64,000 nucleotides of DNA from Scilla litardierei (lineage: Eukaryota; Streptophyta; Magnoliopsida; Asparagales; Asparagaceae): contig CM061139.1 of NCBI GenBank assembly GCA_030789695.1, positions 102,098,037 to 102,162,036 on the forward strand, read 5' to 3'. Within the stretch, counting starts at the first letter, position 1, and every line of letters starts with the position of its first letter. Shown here one piece after another: positions 21,320-32,069 of this stretch. Below the pieces are notes generated by a model. The model worked only from the letters and a program-made list of their open reading frames with translations. It made no database searches and had not been told where the DNA came from. A program made the position numbers and the translations under genes.

Positions 21320-22805
21320 CGGAGGTGATCACGATGCCAAGGAAATCCAGCAGAGGGGGGAAAGGAAAAAAGAAAAGGAAGGATCGGTCAGTTTTTCAAG
21401 AGATCGATGGCTTTGAGAGGAATCTTGCATTTGATCCTAGTGGAGTTATCGGTAGAAAAAGTTTGAAAGAAAAGATTGGTAGAATGATGGCTGTACATCC
21501 TCCCATGATTCACCGGAAAGAAAATGAACCGTTGAACCCCATTATAGAGGAAAATGATGATGTCAGGGTTGTTTCTGAGGAGAATGTGTTTGAACCCTTC
21601 AAGTGTTTGATGAAAGTCCCCAGTGGAGCGAATGGGCTAAGGGAAAGGGAAGTTGATTCTCTGGACATCCAACAAGGGCCATGCAAACATTTAGAAAATA
21701 ATGACAGTGAGTGCAAAGCAGAAATGTTCCACTTTATATATATAATCTGTTATAAAACTTCTTCCCCTTTGAATAGATAAATTCTGGAAATTGATGATTT
21801 CGGTCTCATGAGCAACACCCACTCTAGATAATTCTAGAAATTGATGATTTCGCTTTGATACCGATTGTGGAAGTCTCCTCCTTGCTATAGCCATTGAGCT
21901 CACCAATTGGACCGCCATGGCAATGAGCTCTAAAATTCTACTGAAAATTGAAGATAAATCCACAGAATTGCAAACAATTTTGGGTGAAAGATCAAAAGAA
22001 AACAAAGAAAAGAATTCAAAAGAAAACAAGAACCAAAATCAAAAGCAAAAAGTGATTGCTCAGCAATTACTGAAACAATTTGCATTCATCATCGATAACC
22101 CATATTCTCTAACAACTTGCCCTTTATATGTGTGACTTAAGAGTTTGTTAGAATAACAAACTTCCATCGGGCGGTTGCCATTCAATTCAGTTTCATCGGA
22201 TGGCTTCAGTTTAATTCTTTAGCAATGGCTCAGATCACTCCCAGCATCTATCCCCTCGCAATCCAACGGCTTCCCACTTGCTTGCTGCTCTCGTGCTGGT
22301 GGGTCTCCAATATTCCTCCCTTCTCAAATTGACCGTGTCCTCAAGGTCGAGAGGCGCCATCTTTTCATCCACTTTTAACACATGCTGGAGCCCATCAAGT
22401 TGCTCAACACCAAGTGTATAGAAGAAATGTTACAGATCAGTGGGTATAAGCTTCCCCTGGAGAAGTTTTGGGGCTGCAATATGTATAATCCTATCCCTGG
22501 CTAGCCCCTTAGCACCCGTGGGTTCTTTCTTTGGAAAAGTATAACCTCTTGCGCACTCTTTTAAAGTTGGGACCATCTGAGCATTATCTTTCCACTGGTT
22601 CGATGAAGGACCTACATAATCAACCATTCCACTCTCCAGCTCCATGAATTCAAAATGATCAGGGGCTTCCCAAATTTGTTCATCCCTCTCTATAGCTTCC
22701 CTCGCACTGGCTGCCCTTTGATAAAGTATTCCATCTGGCCTCTTCTCTATACATGTTCCCATTCCCCCACATTGATGAACCTGCTAGCCTCAACTCGTAG
22801 AATGT
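21320..22805 (-). pseudogene. Gene-like block inside D LTR, left part
   Basis: With 32070-33420 this forms a block of about 2.84 kb, split by Athila A (AATGT at 22801-22805 is its target duplication). On the minus strand, fragments in shifting frames show a module FFY-T-L-G-V-x-Q-L-D-G-L-Q-H-V-L-K-V (about 22430-22350), related to one at about 32935-32860 in the right part. A segment of about 110 bases (21720-21830) is repeated at 33310-33420. A degenerate minus-strand primer-like site TCGGTATCAAAGC at 21852-21864 hints that part of this is another retroelement. A lysine-rich + strand frame (21334-21780) matches nothing I recognise. Confidence 0.4.
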
Positions 22806-24394
22806 TGACGTGCGTTTATATTTCATATATTTGCACACGTTTTCTTCCGTGTTTTTCCGTATTATTTGCCGTCTTGTATTCATTTTCTCGTGTTTTCTTG
22901 TTTTCTTTCACTTTTCCGTGTTTTTTGTGTTTTGCAGGATTTTACTGACATAAGGGACATAAAACGATGATATCGAGAGTCCCCGGAGCAACGGGAGGAG
23001 TCACGCGTGATCCACGGGGTCAAACAACGAAGATCGCATCTTTCAGCCCCTCACCCGACCGGTTGGTCATTTCCAACCGATCGGGTGATGCACGCGTGCA
23101 CCACCCGGACACAAGTTGGAGCGGCCAAGAAGTCACCCGGTCGGTTCAGTGACCGGTTCAAAAGCCCCAACTCTCTGGAAATCTGACGCTGAATGCCAAC
23201 TGATCGGGTGACTTTCACCTGATCGGTTCACCTGTAGCCGATTCTCCAAAGCCATGACACGGAGAGATCAACCGACCGGTTCACCCGACGGCACGAAGAT
23301 CCAACCGATCAGCTCATGACTCAACCGACCGTGCCGTAGTGACCGGGTGGGATCCTATTTTGCGCTGCCGAAGAAATGAAGCAGGTCACCCGATCGGGTG
23401 ACTTTTCACCCGATCGGGTGATTTCATATTCTATAAATAGAACCCCTAGGTTTTCCAGAAACGAGAGTTGTTATTTTTTACTGTTTTTTCTCTTTCTTGA
23501 CGGCTGTAATTTTTTAGATATTAGTAAGTTTTCCGATCTTTGTCAAACTTTAATATAGTGTTATTAGCATTGCTCTTACTGCATTTCAATCGCCTGATCA
23601 TGATTTTTACGGTCGATTTCTATTTAGATCGCTTTTTACTAAATATGTGTGAGTAGTTCCCAAATCTGGGATTTTGGTGGAAACCCCTTCGTGGGTTCTT
23701 CCCGATGCGTCCATAGGACTAGGAAATCGATGGGATTAGGGATCTACTGGTTACGCGGGGTGTTTCATCGTCATTGGCGGGAAACAGACCGCCTTTGACC
23801 ATTGGGCCAAGGAGGAATAAACTTGGCGGTTGACTCCCTAGCCATAGATCACGCCCGTAGCGTAGACGTCGAATCCTAGCGCGCGGGAGCGACAGGATGA
23901 GATGTTGGGAGTTATCGTTGCGAACTTAGTGCTCTCGGAGTCGGTCAGTGTTAATGGACACGGGAGTGCCCACTGACCAAACCCGGGAAGTCCGGTGTAT
24001 CATCCTGGGCACCGACCGGAATATCGGGCCCATGGGATGATGATACCACTTTCAGAGTCAACATCTCACCATTAGACCTTAATTCTGATCGTTATCCTAC
24101 TCGTAGGCCGTATCGGCAAGAATCGCATGATAAGGTGGAAACTAGAGTCCCGGGTTTTCCCTTTATATTGTTTATCCTTTGTAATTTTACTGTGATAAAT
24201 CCATTATCCGATTCGGGCTAGCTCGCCCATTGGGTGAATTTGACCCTTCTTGACACAAGCACATCCACGCCTCCCTGAGTTCGACCCCCAAGCCACACTA
24301 CAACACCGTGCACTTGCGGTTACAAATATTTAAATGTCACGCCTCCGATCATATTATTGCACGCATCAAAAACATGCATATCCGGGGGGCGTCA
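22806..24394 (+). repeat. 5' LTR of Athila A
   Basis: TGACGTGCG...GGGGGCGTCA, 1589 bp. U3 carries CACCCGATCGGGTG-type palindromes (23049-23420), then TATA box CTATAAATAG at 23431-23440. The R/U5 part has a hairpin GGTCAGTG (23943-23950) with CACTGACC (23971-23978). Confidence 0.93.
23049..23440 (+). promoter_or_regulatory. Palindrome array and TATA box in LTR A
   Basis: About eleven perfect or degenerate copies of the (A/C)CCGATCGGGTG motif lie in 370 bases. The last two are perfect 14-base palindromes CACCCGATCGGGTG at 23387-23400 and 23407-23420, and the TATA box starts 10 bases later at 23431. The 3' LTR repeats this at 30724-31114. Confidence 0.75.
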
Positions 24395-24401
24395 AGCTTT
24401 A

Positions 24402-24418
24402 TGGCGCCGTTGCCGGGG
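24402..24418 (+). other. Primer binding site for tRNA-Asp (element A)
   Basis: TGGCGCCGTTGCCGGGG is exactly complementary to the 3' end of plant tRNA-Asp(GTC) including CCA. This is the primer I associate with Athila elements. Seven bases separate it from the LTR end. GTTGCC and GGCAAC around GGGGA could fold over the site. Confidence 0.88.
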
Positions 24419-24597
24419 AGGCAACGTGCTTGTTATTTTAGGATTTCATGAACCCTTGTGTCTAGCTTTCATCCCTACCTCGTGATAATTTTCGCATTCT
24501 TTCTTTTTCCTTTTTATTTTCTTATTTTTATTTTTATTTTATTTTATCTTATCTGTTTCTTTCCCACTTTTCGCTTCACGGGTGTTTGTTGTTTTTA

Positions 24598-26310
24598 ATG
24601 CGCAGGAGTTCAAGAAGTCTCGACGACTTGATTCCCGTTGATCCAGAGATAAACGCCACCCTAAGGCGTTTGGTCGCCGAGAAGCGAAGAAGAGAGGATC
24701 CTGAAACCATGGGGGAAAACACCCCATCTCACAAGTCCCTGCTGGAGTACTCGATGCCATCCATCGAGTCCACCTCCGCCATCCGTCCTCCTACTATTAC
24801 GGCTCAAAGCTTCGAGCTTAAGCCATCTTTGGTGACATGGATCCAGCAGGATCAATTTTCGGGTGCACCCATGGAGAGCCTGATTGAACATTTGGACTCC
24901 TTCTTGGAGAAATGTGACACCTTCCGGATAAACGGTGTCACAACTGAGGCGATCCGTCTGAAGCTATTCCCCTTCTCTCTGCGAGATAAGGCCAAGCTGT
25001 GGCTTAGGGGAAAGGACCCGAATACATTCAACACATGGGAGAAGCTCTCAAATGCTTTCCTGACAAAGTTCTTTCCTCCGGGGAAGACCATGAAGCTGAG
25101 GAGTGAGATCTCCTCCTTCTCCCAGGCCAGCCACGAGTCTCTGCAAGAAGCTTGGATGAGATACAAGGAGATGCAGCAGAGATGTCCCCACTATGAGCTC
25201 CACATGTGGCAGATCATAAATCTGTTCTATAATGGGTTGAGGGACGATCTGAAATCGTCCATGGATGCTGCGGCTGGAGGGTCCTTTATGTCAAGAAGCG
25301 AAGAAGATACCGGACAGATTCTGGAGAATATGGCATCTAACAATGAGCGGTGGTGTGACGAGAGAGCCACTCCTAGATCTGGAGTCATCCACAGGGTCGA
25401 GGACGTCGACAAATTATCCAGCAAGTTTGACTTGCTGTCGACCCAGATCTCCGCATTGATGGTAGGCGCCGATGGCGCCGGTACACAACAGATTGCTGCG
25501 GTGGAATCCGAAGTCTTTGGAGAATTCGACGGTGTTGACATCTCACCACCGTTGGATCAGGCAAGTGCATTATTTTACAATCCTACGGGGAATGCGCCTT
25601 TTCCACCACGAACCAACTCCAACCCGGCCTACTCTCCAAACAACCGAAATCATCCCAACCATAGCTACCGGGCACCGTATCAGCAGCCGACTCAGCAGCA
25701 ACAACAACAGATGTATCAGCCGGCTAGGCCTCAGCAGCAGCAGTCTCAGCAGCAGCAGTTTCAGCAGCAGCAATTTCAGCAGCAACAACCTCCATGGCAG
25801 TATCAGCAGTATGCTCAAGGGAATCAGCAGCCCATCCAACAGCAATATGGACAACAGAGGGCAATCTCTCCAGTTGAGTCACTCTTGACTCAATACATAG
25901 CCAACCAGGAGAAGATAAATCTAAAGCTGGAGATGGGACAGAGAGTTCTCACTGATCAGGTGACCCAGCTGGGGTTGCAAGTGGCGAACCTTCAGAGGCC
26001 GCAGAATCTATTACCGCCACAGCTTGAGGTGAACCCGAGGGGGGCAAATCAAACCTTGTCGCTCACACATGAGCATGCCAACGTGTCCACTATCGTCTTA
26101 AGGAGCGGAACACAAATCCCCACGAGAGTGCCCCCCGAGGAGCCCGAAGCACCGTTGGTCGTGGAGCGACCAATTGAAAAATTAAATGACGACGGTGCTT
26201 CGTCGCTAAAGCTAGCTATTCCGGAGGGAATCCATGGAGAGGAGAAGAAAAGGATGATGAAGGGAACCTCCGGGTATTCAAGCCCGTTGTGCCTTTTCCG
26301 CAACGGTTAG
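24598..26310 (+). pseudogene. Athila A gag, frameshifted before protease
   Basis: ATG at 24598 begins MRRSSRSLDDLIP. The capsid-type retrotransposon gag domain is clear: RLKLFPFSLRDKAKLWL, then W-E-K-L-S-N-A-F-L-T-K-F-F-P-P-G-K and the FYNGL motif. A Gln-rich stretch covers about 25670-25860. Near 26247-26251 the run of A is one base shorter than in both B copies, which shifts the frame and stops it at 26308-26310. The protease then continues in another frame. An intact relative would encode gag and protease as one polypeptide. I chose 24598 because it is the first ATG after the primer site in this frame. Confidence 0.88.
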
Positions 26311-27344
26311 CCCAGGCCCAAATTGACAAGAAGTATCGCAAGTTCTTTGCCATGGTTAAAGACCTAAGCCTGCAAATACCCTTCCTTGAAGCTATAGAGA
26401 CGATACCCTCCTACGCGAAATTTCTCAAGGATTTGGTGACAAAGGGTTGTAGAAAAGAGAAGGTCGTTCTGACGGTGGAATGTAGTGCTCTTATCCAGCG
26501 AGCAAGTCCGCCCAAGCTTAAAGACCCAGGAAGTTTTTCCATCCCTTGTTCGATTAGGGAAGTGCGAATCCAAAGGGTGCTCGTCGATCTAGGAGCGAGC
26601 GTCAGTCTAATACCCCTGTCGTTATACAAGAGAATAGGGATGGAAGATTTGGAGCCCACCGGCATGACATTACAGCTTGCTGACCGTTCGGTCAAGTATC
26701 CAGTGGGAGTAGTAGATGACATCCCCGTTGATGTGAGTGGAGTACACGTACCAGTTGATTTTGTGGTGATGGACATGCCAGAAGACAAGCATACCCCTAT
26801 TATCCTTGGACGGCCCTTTATGGCAACCGCCGGAGTTTTGATAGACGTGAAGAATGGGAAGCTTTCCCTCAACATCGGCCAAGAAAGAGTCGAATTTGAC
26901 ATGGGGTTGTCGCTGAAGTACCCTGATCCTCCGGCTGATCCTAGTATTAATGCGCTGGAGCTGGAAGATGAGAGAGCTGTAGAAGCAAGCTCTTGGGAAA
27001 TTCTCTCGAGAAATCCCCCCGACCACTTGGGAGACCATGGAGAGCAAGTTGGCTCACCAAAGAAAGAAGTTGCTGATGAGGCGATCGCGCGACATGTGAT
27101 CCCTCCCGGATTCCCAAAAGCTCCTCATACGAGGAGAAAAGGCAAAGAGCCCATGGGGCTCACCGGGGATGAGGTCCGAATCCTTACGCGAGTGGCGGTA
27201 AACGCCAATATGAGGGAGAAGCCCCCGGACCCCATCAACAAAGGGAGGGTAGTCGAGCAAGTTCTCTTGTCACCGCCGACTACTGTAAAGGGAGAACCAG
27301 AAACGATGCCACACTTTGGGCATCACCTGTATCGTCCACCTTGA
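26289..27344 (+). CDS. Athila A protease and gag-PR C-terminus (frame after shift)
   Basis: This continues the gag-PR protein after the one-base deletion. The aspartic protease active site is VDLGASVSLIP (about 26584-26616), followed by the ILGRPF motif that completes the retropepsin-like fold (about 26800-26820). The tail is Pro/Lys-rich and ends in TGA at 27342-27344. RT should follow in an autonomous element, but the sequence goes straight into a conserved hairpin pair and a promoter-like array. The listed start is only where the frame opens. Confidence 0.88.
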   Translation: MPFPQRLAQAQIDKKYRKFFAMVKDLSLQIPFLEAIETIPSYAKFLKDLVTKGCRKEKVVLTVECSALIQRASPPKLKDPGSFSIPCSIREVRIQRVLVDLGASVSLIPLSLYKRIGMEDLEPTGMTLQLADRSVKYPVGVVDDIPVDVSGVHVPVDFVVMDMPEDKHTPIILGRPFMATAGVLIDVKNGKLSLNIGQERVEFDMGLSLKYPDPPADPSINALELEDERAVEASSWEILSRNPPDHLGDHGEQVGSPKKEVADEAIARHVIPPGFPKAPHTRRKGKEPMGLTGDEVRILTRVAVNANMREKPPDPINKGRVVEQVLLSPPTTVKGEPETMPHFGHHLYRPP

Positions 27345-27358
27345 ACATCATCAATGGG

Positions 27359-27409
27359 CGTCGAGCTAAATGACGTTAAACAAAAGCGCTTCATGGGAGG
27401 CAACCCATG
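27359..27409 (+). other. Conserved hairpin pair after the gag-PR stop (A)
   Basis: First hairpin: CGTC (27359-27362) with GACG (27372-27375) around GAGCTAAAT. Second: CATGGG-AGGCAA-CCCATG (27392-27409). Element C has the same two loops with different stems at 51376-51423, and B copy 2 has the second at 62172-62189. Confidence 0.65.
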
Positions 27410-27544
27410 TTCTAAACTTTTGTTTCCACTTTTTAGGACTTTTTCTTAACTTTATTTCATCTATTTTAATAAATAAATCCAGCCGCGAGAACTTCCGTTG
27501 AGGGACTAAGGCCGTTTGTGCACTTTTGCAGAAATTAAGGCCCC

Positions 27545-27908
27545 AACCGATCGGGTGATAACTCACCCGATCGGTTGGGATGTATCAGCTGCCGGCCGTA
27601 TCAGTCACTCAACGAACCGATCGGGTGAAGCCAGCCGAGACCGGGTGACAGACCGGGTGAACTGGGCTGAATTCTCGAAAATTTGTGGGAAATTATCAAC
27701 CGACCGGGTGGTACGCAGAGCGATCGGGTGACAGACCGGGTGAGCTGTACCAAACTTTTGGGAAAATCTGTGGAGCGGCCAACCGATCGGGTGAGTTATC
27801 ACTCGACCGGTTCGCCTGTAGCTTTTCTTCTTGCAACATTTTGACCTTTAGGTCAACCGATCGGGTGACTTTTCACCCGATCGGTTCGACTTAAAATCCT
27901 ATATATAG
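27545..27908 (+). promoter_or_regulatory. Internal promoter-like palindrome array and TATA box (A)
   Basis: A second array of CGATCGGGTG motifs inside the element. The last pair has the same spacing and linker (GGGTGACTTTTCACCC) as the LTR array, and TATA box CTATATATAG follows at 27899-27908. It lies about 430 bases ahead of the small env-like ORF. It looks like a copy of the LTR promoter core. Confidence 0.65.
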
Positions 27909-28332
27909 CGCCCTCCGCCCGTTCGTTCTGCCCTCGCCAGTTTCAAAATTCCGATTACCGTTTCGCCTTCTCCGCCTTCGCCCGACGTCGCTCTTCCTCT
28001 CAGCCGACCCAAATCAATCTCTCCACTCTCCTTTTTCATCTTTCCATCAATTTCGTCCCCTTCTTCTTCGATCTCACCCACTTCAAGCCCTAATTTTCGC
28101 CCATTTTCCCCCATTTTCGAAATTGCTGGAAGGATTCGCCGCGGCTTCACACGTGCTCCTGTTGCGTTGCGTTGGGGCATCTACGAGCAACGATCTTCAT
28201 CTTAATTTGGTAACCTCACTCCTTAGCTAAATTTTTATTTTGCCCTAGATTTCCATTTTGCTCATTTGCCGTGTTTGTGTGTATTCATCGTATTTTGCAT
28301 ACACTCATACACACACACACGATTCCCGCACA

Positions 28333-28738
28333 ATGCCTCATCGCCGTGCTAAGCCCACCGACGCCAGCTCTTCCAACCCTAGGCCCACCCGTCGTGCTCG
28401 TTGCACACAAACCAGCATCCAACCTGCCACCACCACCAATTCATCCACCACCCCACGCGCCCCTGACCCCGTTTACATTGGCGATGCCGAATACGAGGTG
28501 TCATTCCATGACGACGACCAAGCCGACCGCTTCATGTCCATGCTCCTCCCTAGCTGGTGCTGGTGGTCGGGCAACTCAGGAGTCCGTCGAGCGTGACTTA
28601 CCTGTCCTTCAAAGCCTCATGCGTCACATTCGCACTGACCCACCCGATGTGTCCGAGCTTCACATCTCACCCCCCACCACTCCTGGTCCTCAGCACAGGC
28701 CCCCATCACCACCCCCAGAGCGTGGTGCCTCTGCTTGA
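28333..28738 (+). pseudogene. Miniaturised env-like (ATHILA ORF-1) remnant of element A
   Basis: ATG at 28333 starts MPHRRAKPTDASSS and a basic, Ser/Thr/Pro-rich N-terminus. A segment FHDDDQADRF follows, reminiscent of FRDDAHRAVFDR in the full-length ORF of element C. An extra C near 28550 shifts the frame, and the C-terminal part (TPGPQHRPPSPPPERGASA) is read in the next frame to TGA at 28736-28738. The B copy (63114-63519) lacks the extra C but has its own stop. Without lesions it would be about 135 residues, against 734 in C. Function is unknown, and protein identity with ATHILA ORF-1 is inferred mainly from position and the short similarity. Confidence 0.5.
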
Positions 28739-30479
28739 TACTTTCCCATCCAGTTTTTGCCTCCCCCTATTTTTTGTGCCCATCTGTCCTTGCGGGGCCC
28801 TACTTTACCACTGCTGGGGGGAGGGCTCATTCACGTGTCGAGTCCCTTCTTTTTTATTATTTTTATTTTTCTATTTCCTTTCTTTTCTTTTATTGACCCC
28901 CCTTGCATATCTCTGCATTTTGACGATCATATCTTTTTGCTAGCACTGTCACGTCTAGCTTGGGGGAAGTCAAATTTTTCTGTGTGCTGCTGTGTTTCGT
29001 TTTTCTTTTGTGCCGTTTGGTGTGATTTTTTTTTCTGTTTATATGTCGTGTGGTGTGATTTTTATTTCTATTTCTTATTTTCATTTTTGTTTGTATGATT
29101 CTCTTGTTTTTCGTGTCTTTTTGTGTCTGTGCGTATTCCCCCCATATTCATTGCCCTCCCATCTTCAATTCTATTGCAATGAGGGCAATGCAAGTTTCAC
29201 CTTGGGGGAGTCGCACTTCGTGCGTCATTTGTGTCATTTTTCTTCGTTTTTGAGTTGTTTTCCATCGTGGTTTTCTTTTTCTTCTCATATTTTGTTCTCT
29301 CTCTCTCCTAGAGATGACCCCATATGATGAATTGCCACAGAAACACACACACACTTTGCATAGCTTCGACAATCACATTCACTAACCCTAGGAAGCCGAG
29401 TCCATTGCATTTCATGCGTCGTGGGTTCACTTTGCTTTTGTGTGAGTTGTTGTCGTGACTAGCTAGGGGTGTGCTTCTACTTTGTGATTTTACTTTATAT
29501 ACCTGTCCAGGAATGACCCCTAGATTATCATGCTTCGATTTGAATATGCGGTATTTGCTTCTACTGTCTGCTTCTTCTGCATGATATATATAGAACGTAC
29601 GCTTCATTTCGCATGTGTAGGGATTCCACAATTAAGGACTAGGATAACCCATTTAGCCCATGCTCTAATTAGCGAGAATAGTTTCCTTTGCCCAAGTGTT
29701 TAGATTCCGACTTCTTTTTTGTTTTACTTGGTGCAAATCCCCTCGTCGTGTGCCGTTCTCCCACTTGGGAGAGTACACATGTATATACCCCAATATCCAA
29801 AAATTCCAAAAAAAGAGAAAAGAAAAGAGAAAAGAAAAAAAAAATATGTATAGCCAAAAATCCAAAAAAAATACAAATACCCAAAACCCAAAAAATTCCC
29901 GTGTGAATATTTTCCCTACTTGCCGAGAATAAAGGGAAGGCGAGAGTTTACACCGAGTGTTCTACTCCACATCATCTCAACCCCCATCGTTTTCGAAAAC
30001 ACTTGGCTTAGGAACTTTTTAGCTATTATCTAGGCTATAGTGTGGTGATTTCCTTAACCCTAGTTGTGGAGTCCCAGACGCATGACATGTTTCGATTCGC
30101 TCTCTATTCTCATGCTTGCTTGAACTATATATTTACCGCTTAATTCAATTCGAATTGATATTTGGGTCATTTCCTGGATTTGTGTATATCGAGCTTTATC
30201 GCACATCGTAGATAGTGACACAGTCTGCTAGCACATGGCCACGCTCACTCGCGCTTCACCGCGTGGGCCCACTGCACTTGTCTGGACTCGTATTCCTTGG
30301 TTTAGTGATGTGATTTGGCGTCTGCTTGCTTGGTGTGTCGTTTTTGATTTTGTTGGCCCTGACGGGCGATCTAGGATTTAGAGTTTTCTCTTTCTCTCTT
30401 TCTCTCTATTTTCTCTCTCCGAGCTCCTACTCTCACTCGTCTTCCTCGAGGACGAGGAAGAGTTCAGCTTGGGGGATTT
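28739..30479 (+). other. Element A 3' non-coding region with repeated G-tracts and polypurine tract
   Basis: T-rich sequence without a supported ORF. Four CTTGGGGG-type tracts occur at about 28815, 28958, 29199 and 30468. The last, AGCTTGGGGGATTT, abuts the 3' LTR and is the likely polypurine tract. The one at 29199 follows the conserved hairpin motif. Confidence 0.65.
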
Positions 30480-32069
30480 TGACGTGCGTTTATATTTCAT
30501 ATATTTGTGCACGTTTTCTTCCTTGTTTTTCCGTATTTTTTGCCGTCTTGTATTCGTTTTCTCGTGTTTTCTTGTTTTCTTTCACTTTTCCGTGTTTTTT
30601 GTGTTTTGCAGGATTTTACTGGCATAAGGGACATAAAACGATGCTATTGAGAGTCCCCGGAGCAACGGGAGGAGTCACGCATGATCCAGGGGGTCAAACA
30701 ACGAAGATCACATCTTTCAGCCCCTCACCCGACCAGTTGGTCATTTCCAACCGATCGGGTGATGCACGCGTGCACCACCCGGACACAAGTTGGAGCGGCC
30801 AAGAAGTCACCCGGTTGGTTCAGTGACCGGTTCAAAAGCCCCAACTCTCTGGAAATCTGATGCTGAATGCCAACCGATCAGGTGACTTTCACCCGATCGG
30901 TTCACCTGTAGCCGATTCTCCGAAGCCATGACACGGAGAGATCAACCGACTGGTTCACCTGACGGCACGAAGATCCAACCGATCAGCTTATGACTCAACC
31001 GACCGTGACGTAGTGACCGGGTGGGATCCTATTTTGCGCTACCGAAGAAACGAAGCAGGTCACCCGATCGGGTGACTTTTCACCCGATCGGGTGATTTCG
31101 TATTCTATAAATAGAACCCCTAGGTTTTCCAGAAACGAGAGTTGTTATTTTTTACTGTTTTTTCTCTTTCTTGACGGCTGTAATTTTTCAGATATTAGTA
31201 AGTTTTCCGGTCTTTGTCAAACTTTAATATAGTGTTATTAGCATTGCTCTTACTGCATTTCAATCGCCTGATCATGATTTTTACGGTCGATTTCTATTTA
31301 GATCGCTTTTTACTAAATATGTGTGAGTAGTTCCCAAATCTGGGATTTTGGTGGAAACCCCTTCGTGGGTTCTTCCCGATGCCTCCATAGGACTAGGAAA
31401 TCGATAGGGATTAGGGATCTACTGGTTACGCGGGGTGTTTCATTGTCATTGGCAGGAAAGAGACCGCCTTTGACCGTTGGGCCAAGGGGGAATAAACTTG
31501 GCGGTTGACTCCCTAGCCATAGCTCACGCCCTTAGCGTAGACGTCGAATCCTAGCGTGCGGGAGCGGCAGGATGAGACGTTGGGAGTTATCGTTGCGAAC
31601 TTAGTGCTCCCGGAGTCGGTCAGTGTTAATGGACACGGGTGTGCCCACTGACCAAACCCGGGAAGTCCGGTGTATCATCCTGGGCACCGACCGGAATATC
31701 GGGCACATGGGACGATGGTACCACTTTCAGAGTCAACGTCTCACCATTAGACCTTAATTCCGATCGTTATCCTACCCGTAGGCCGTATCGGCGAGAATCA
31801 CACGATAGGGTGGAAACCAGAGTCCCGGGGTTTCCCTTTATATTGTTTATCCTTTGCAATTTTACTGTGACAAATCCATTATCCGATTCGGGCTAGCTCA
31901 CCCATGGGGTGAATTTGACCCTTCTTGACACAAGCACATTCACGCCTCCCTGAGTTCGACCCCCAAGCCACACTACAACACCGTGCGCTTGCGGTTACAA
32001 ATATTTAAATCTCACGCCCCCGATCAAATTATTGCATGCATAAAAAACACACATATCCGGGGGGCGTCA
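30480..32069 (+). repeat. 3' LTR of Athila A
   Basis: TGACGTGCG...GGGGGCGTCA, 1590 bp, with the same palindromes (perfect 14-mers at 31061-31074 and 31081-31094) and TATA box CTATAAATAG at 31105-31114. It is followed by the target duplication AATGT. Confidence 0.93.

Larger units (their letters stand above)
22806..32069 (+). mobile_element. Athila element A, complete non-autonomous copy (TSD AATGT)
   Basis: A 9264-bp element with both LTRs (22806-24394 and 30480-32069), terminal TGACG/CGTCA and a perfect 5-base target duplication AATGT (22801-22805, 32070-32074). Internally it has a tRNA-Asp primer site, a frameshifted gag-protease, an internal promoter-like array, a small env-like remnant and a polypurine tract. 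RT, RNaseH and integrase are absent. A hand count of LTR differences gives roughly 65-70 (about 4%), mostly transitions, so the insertion is not recent. Confidence 0.93.

Noticed and set aside
24402..24418. tRNA gene fragment
   Set aside because: Only the 17 bases complementary to the tRNA-Asp 3' end are present, just after an LTR, so it is a primer binding site.
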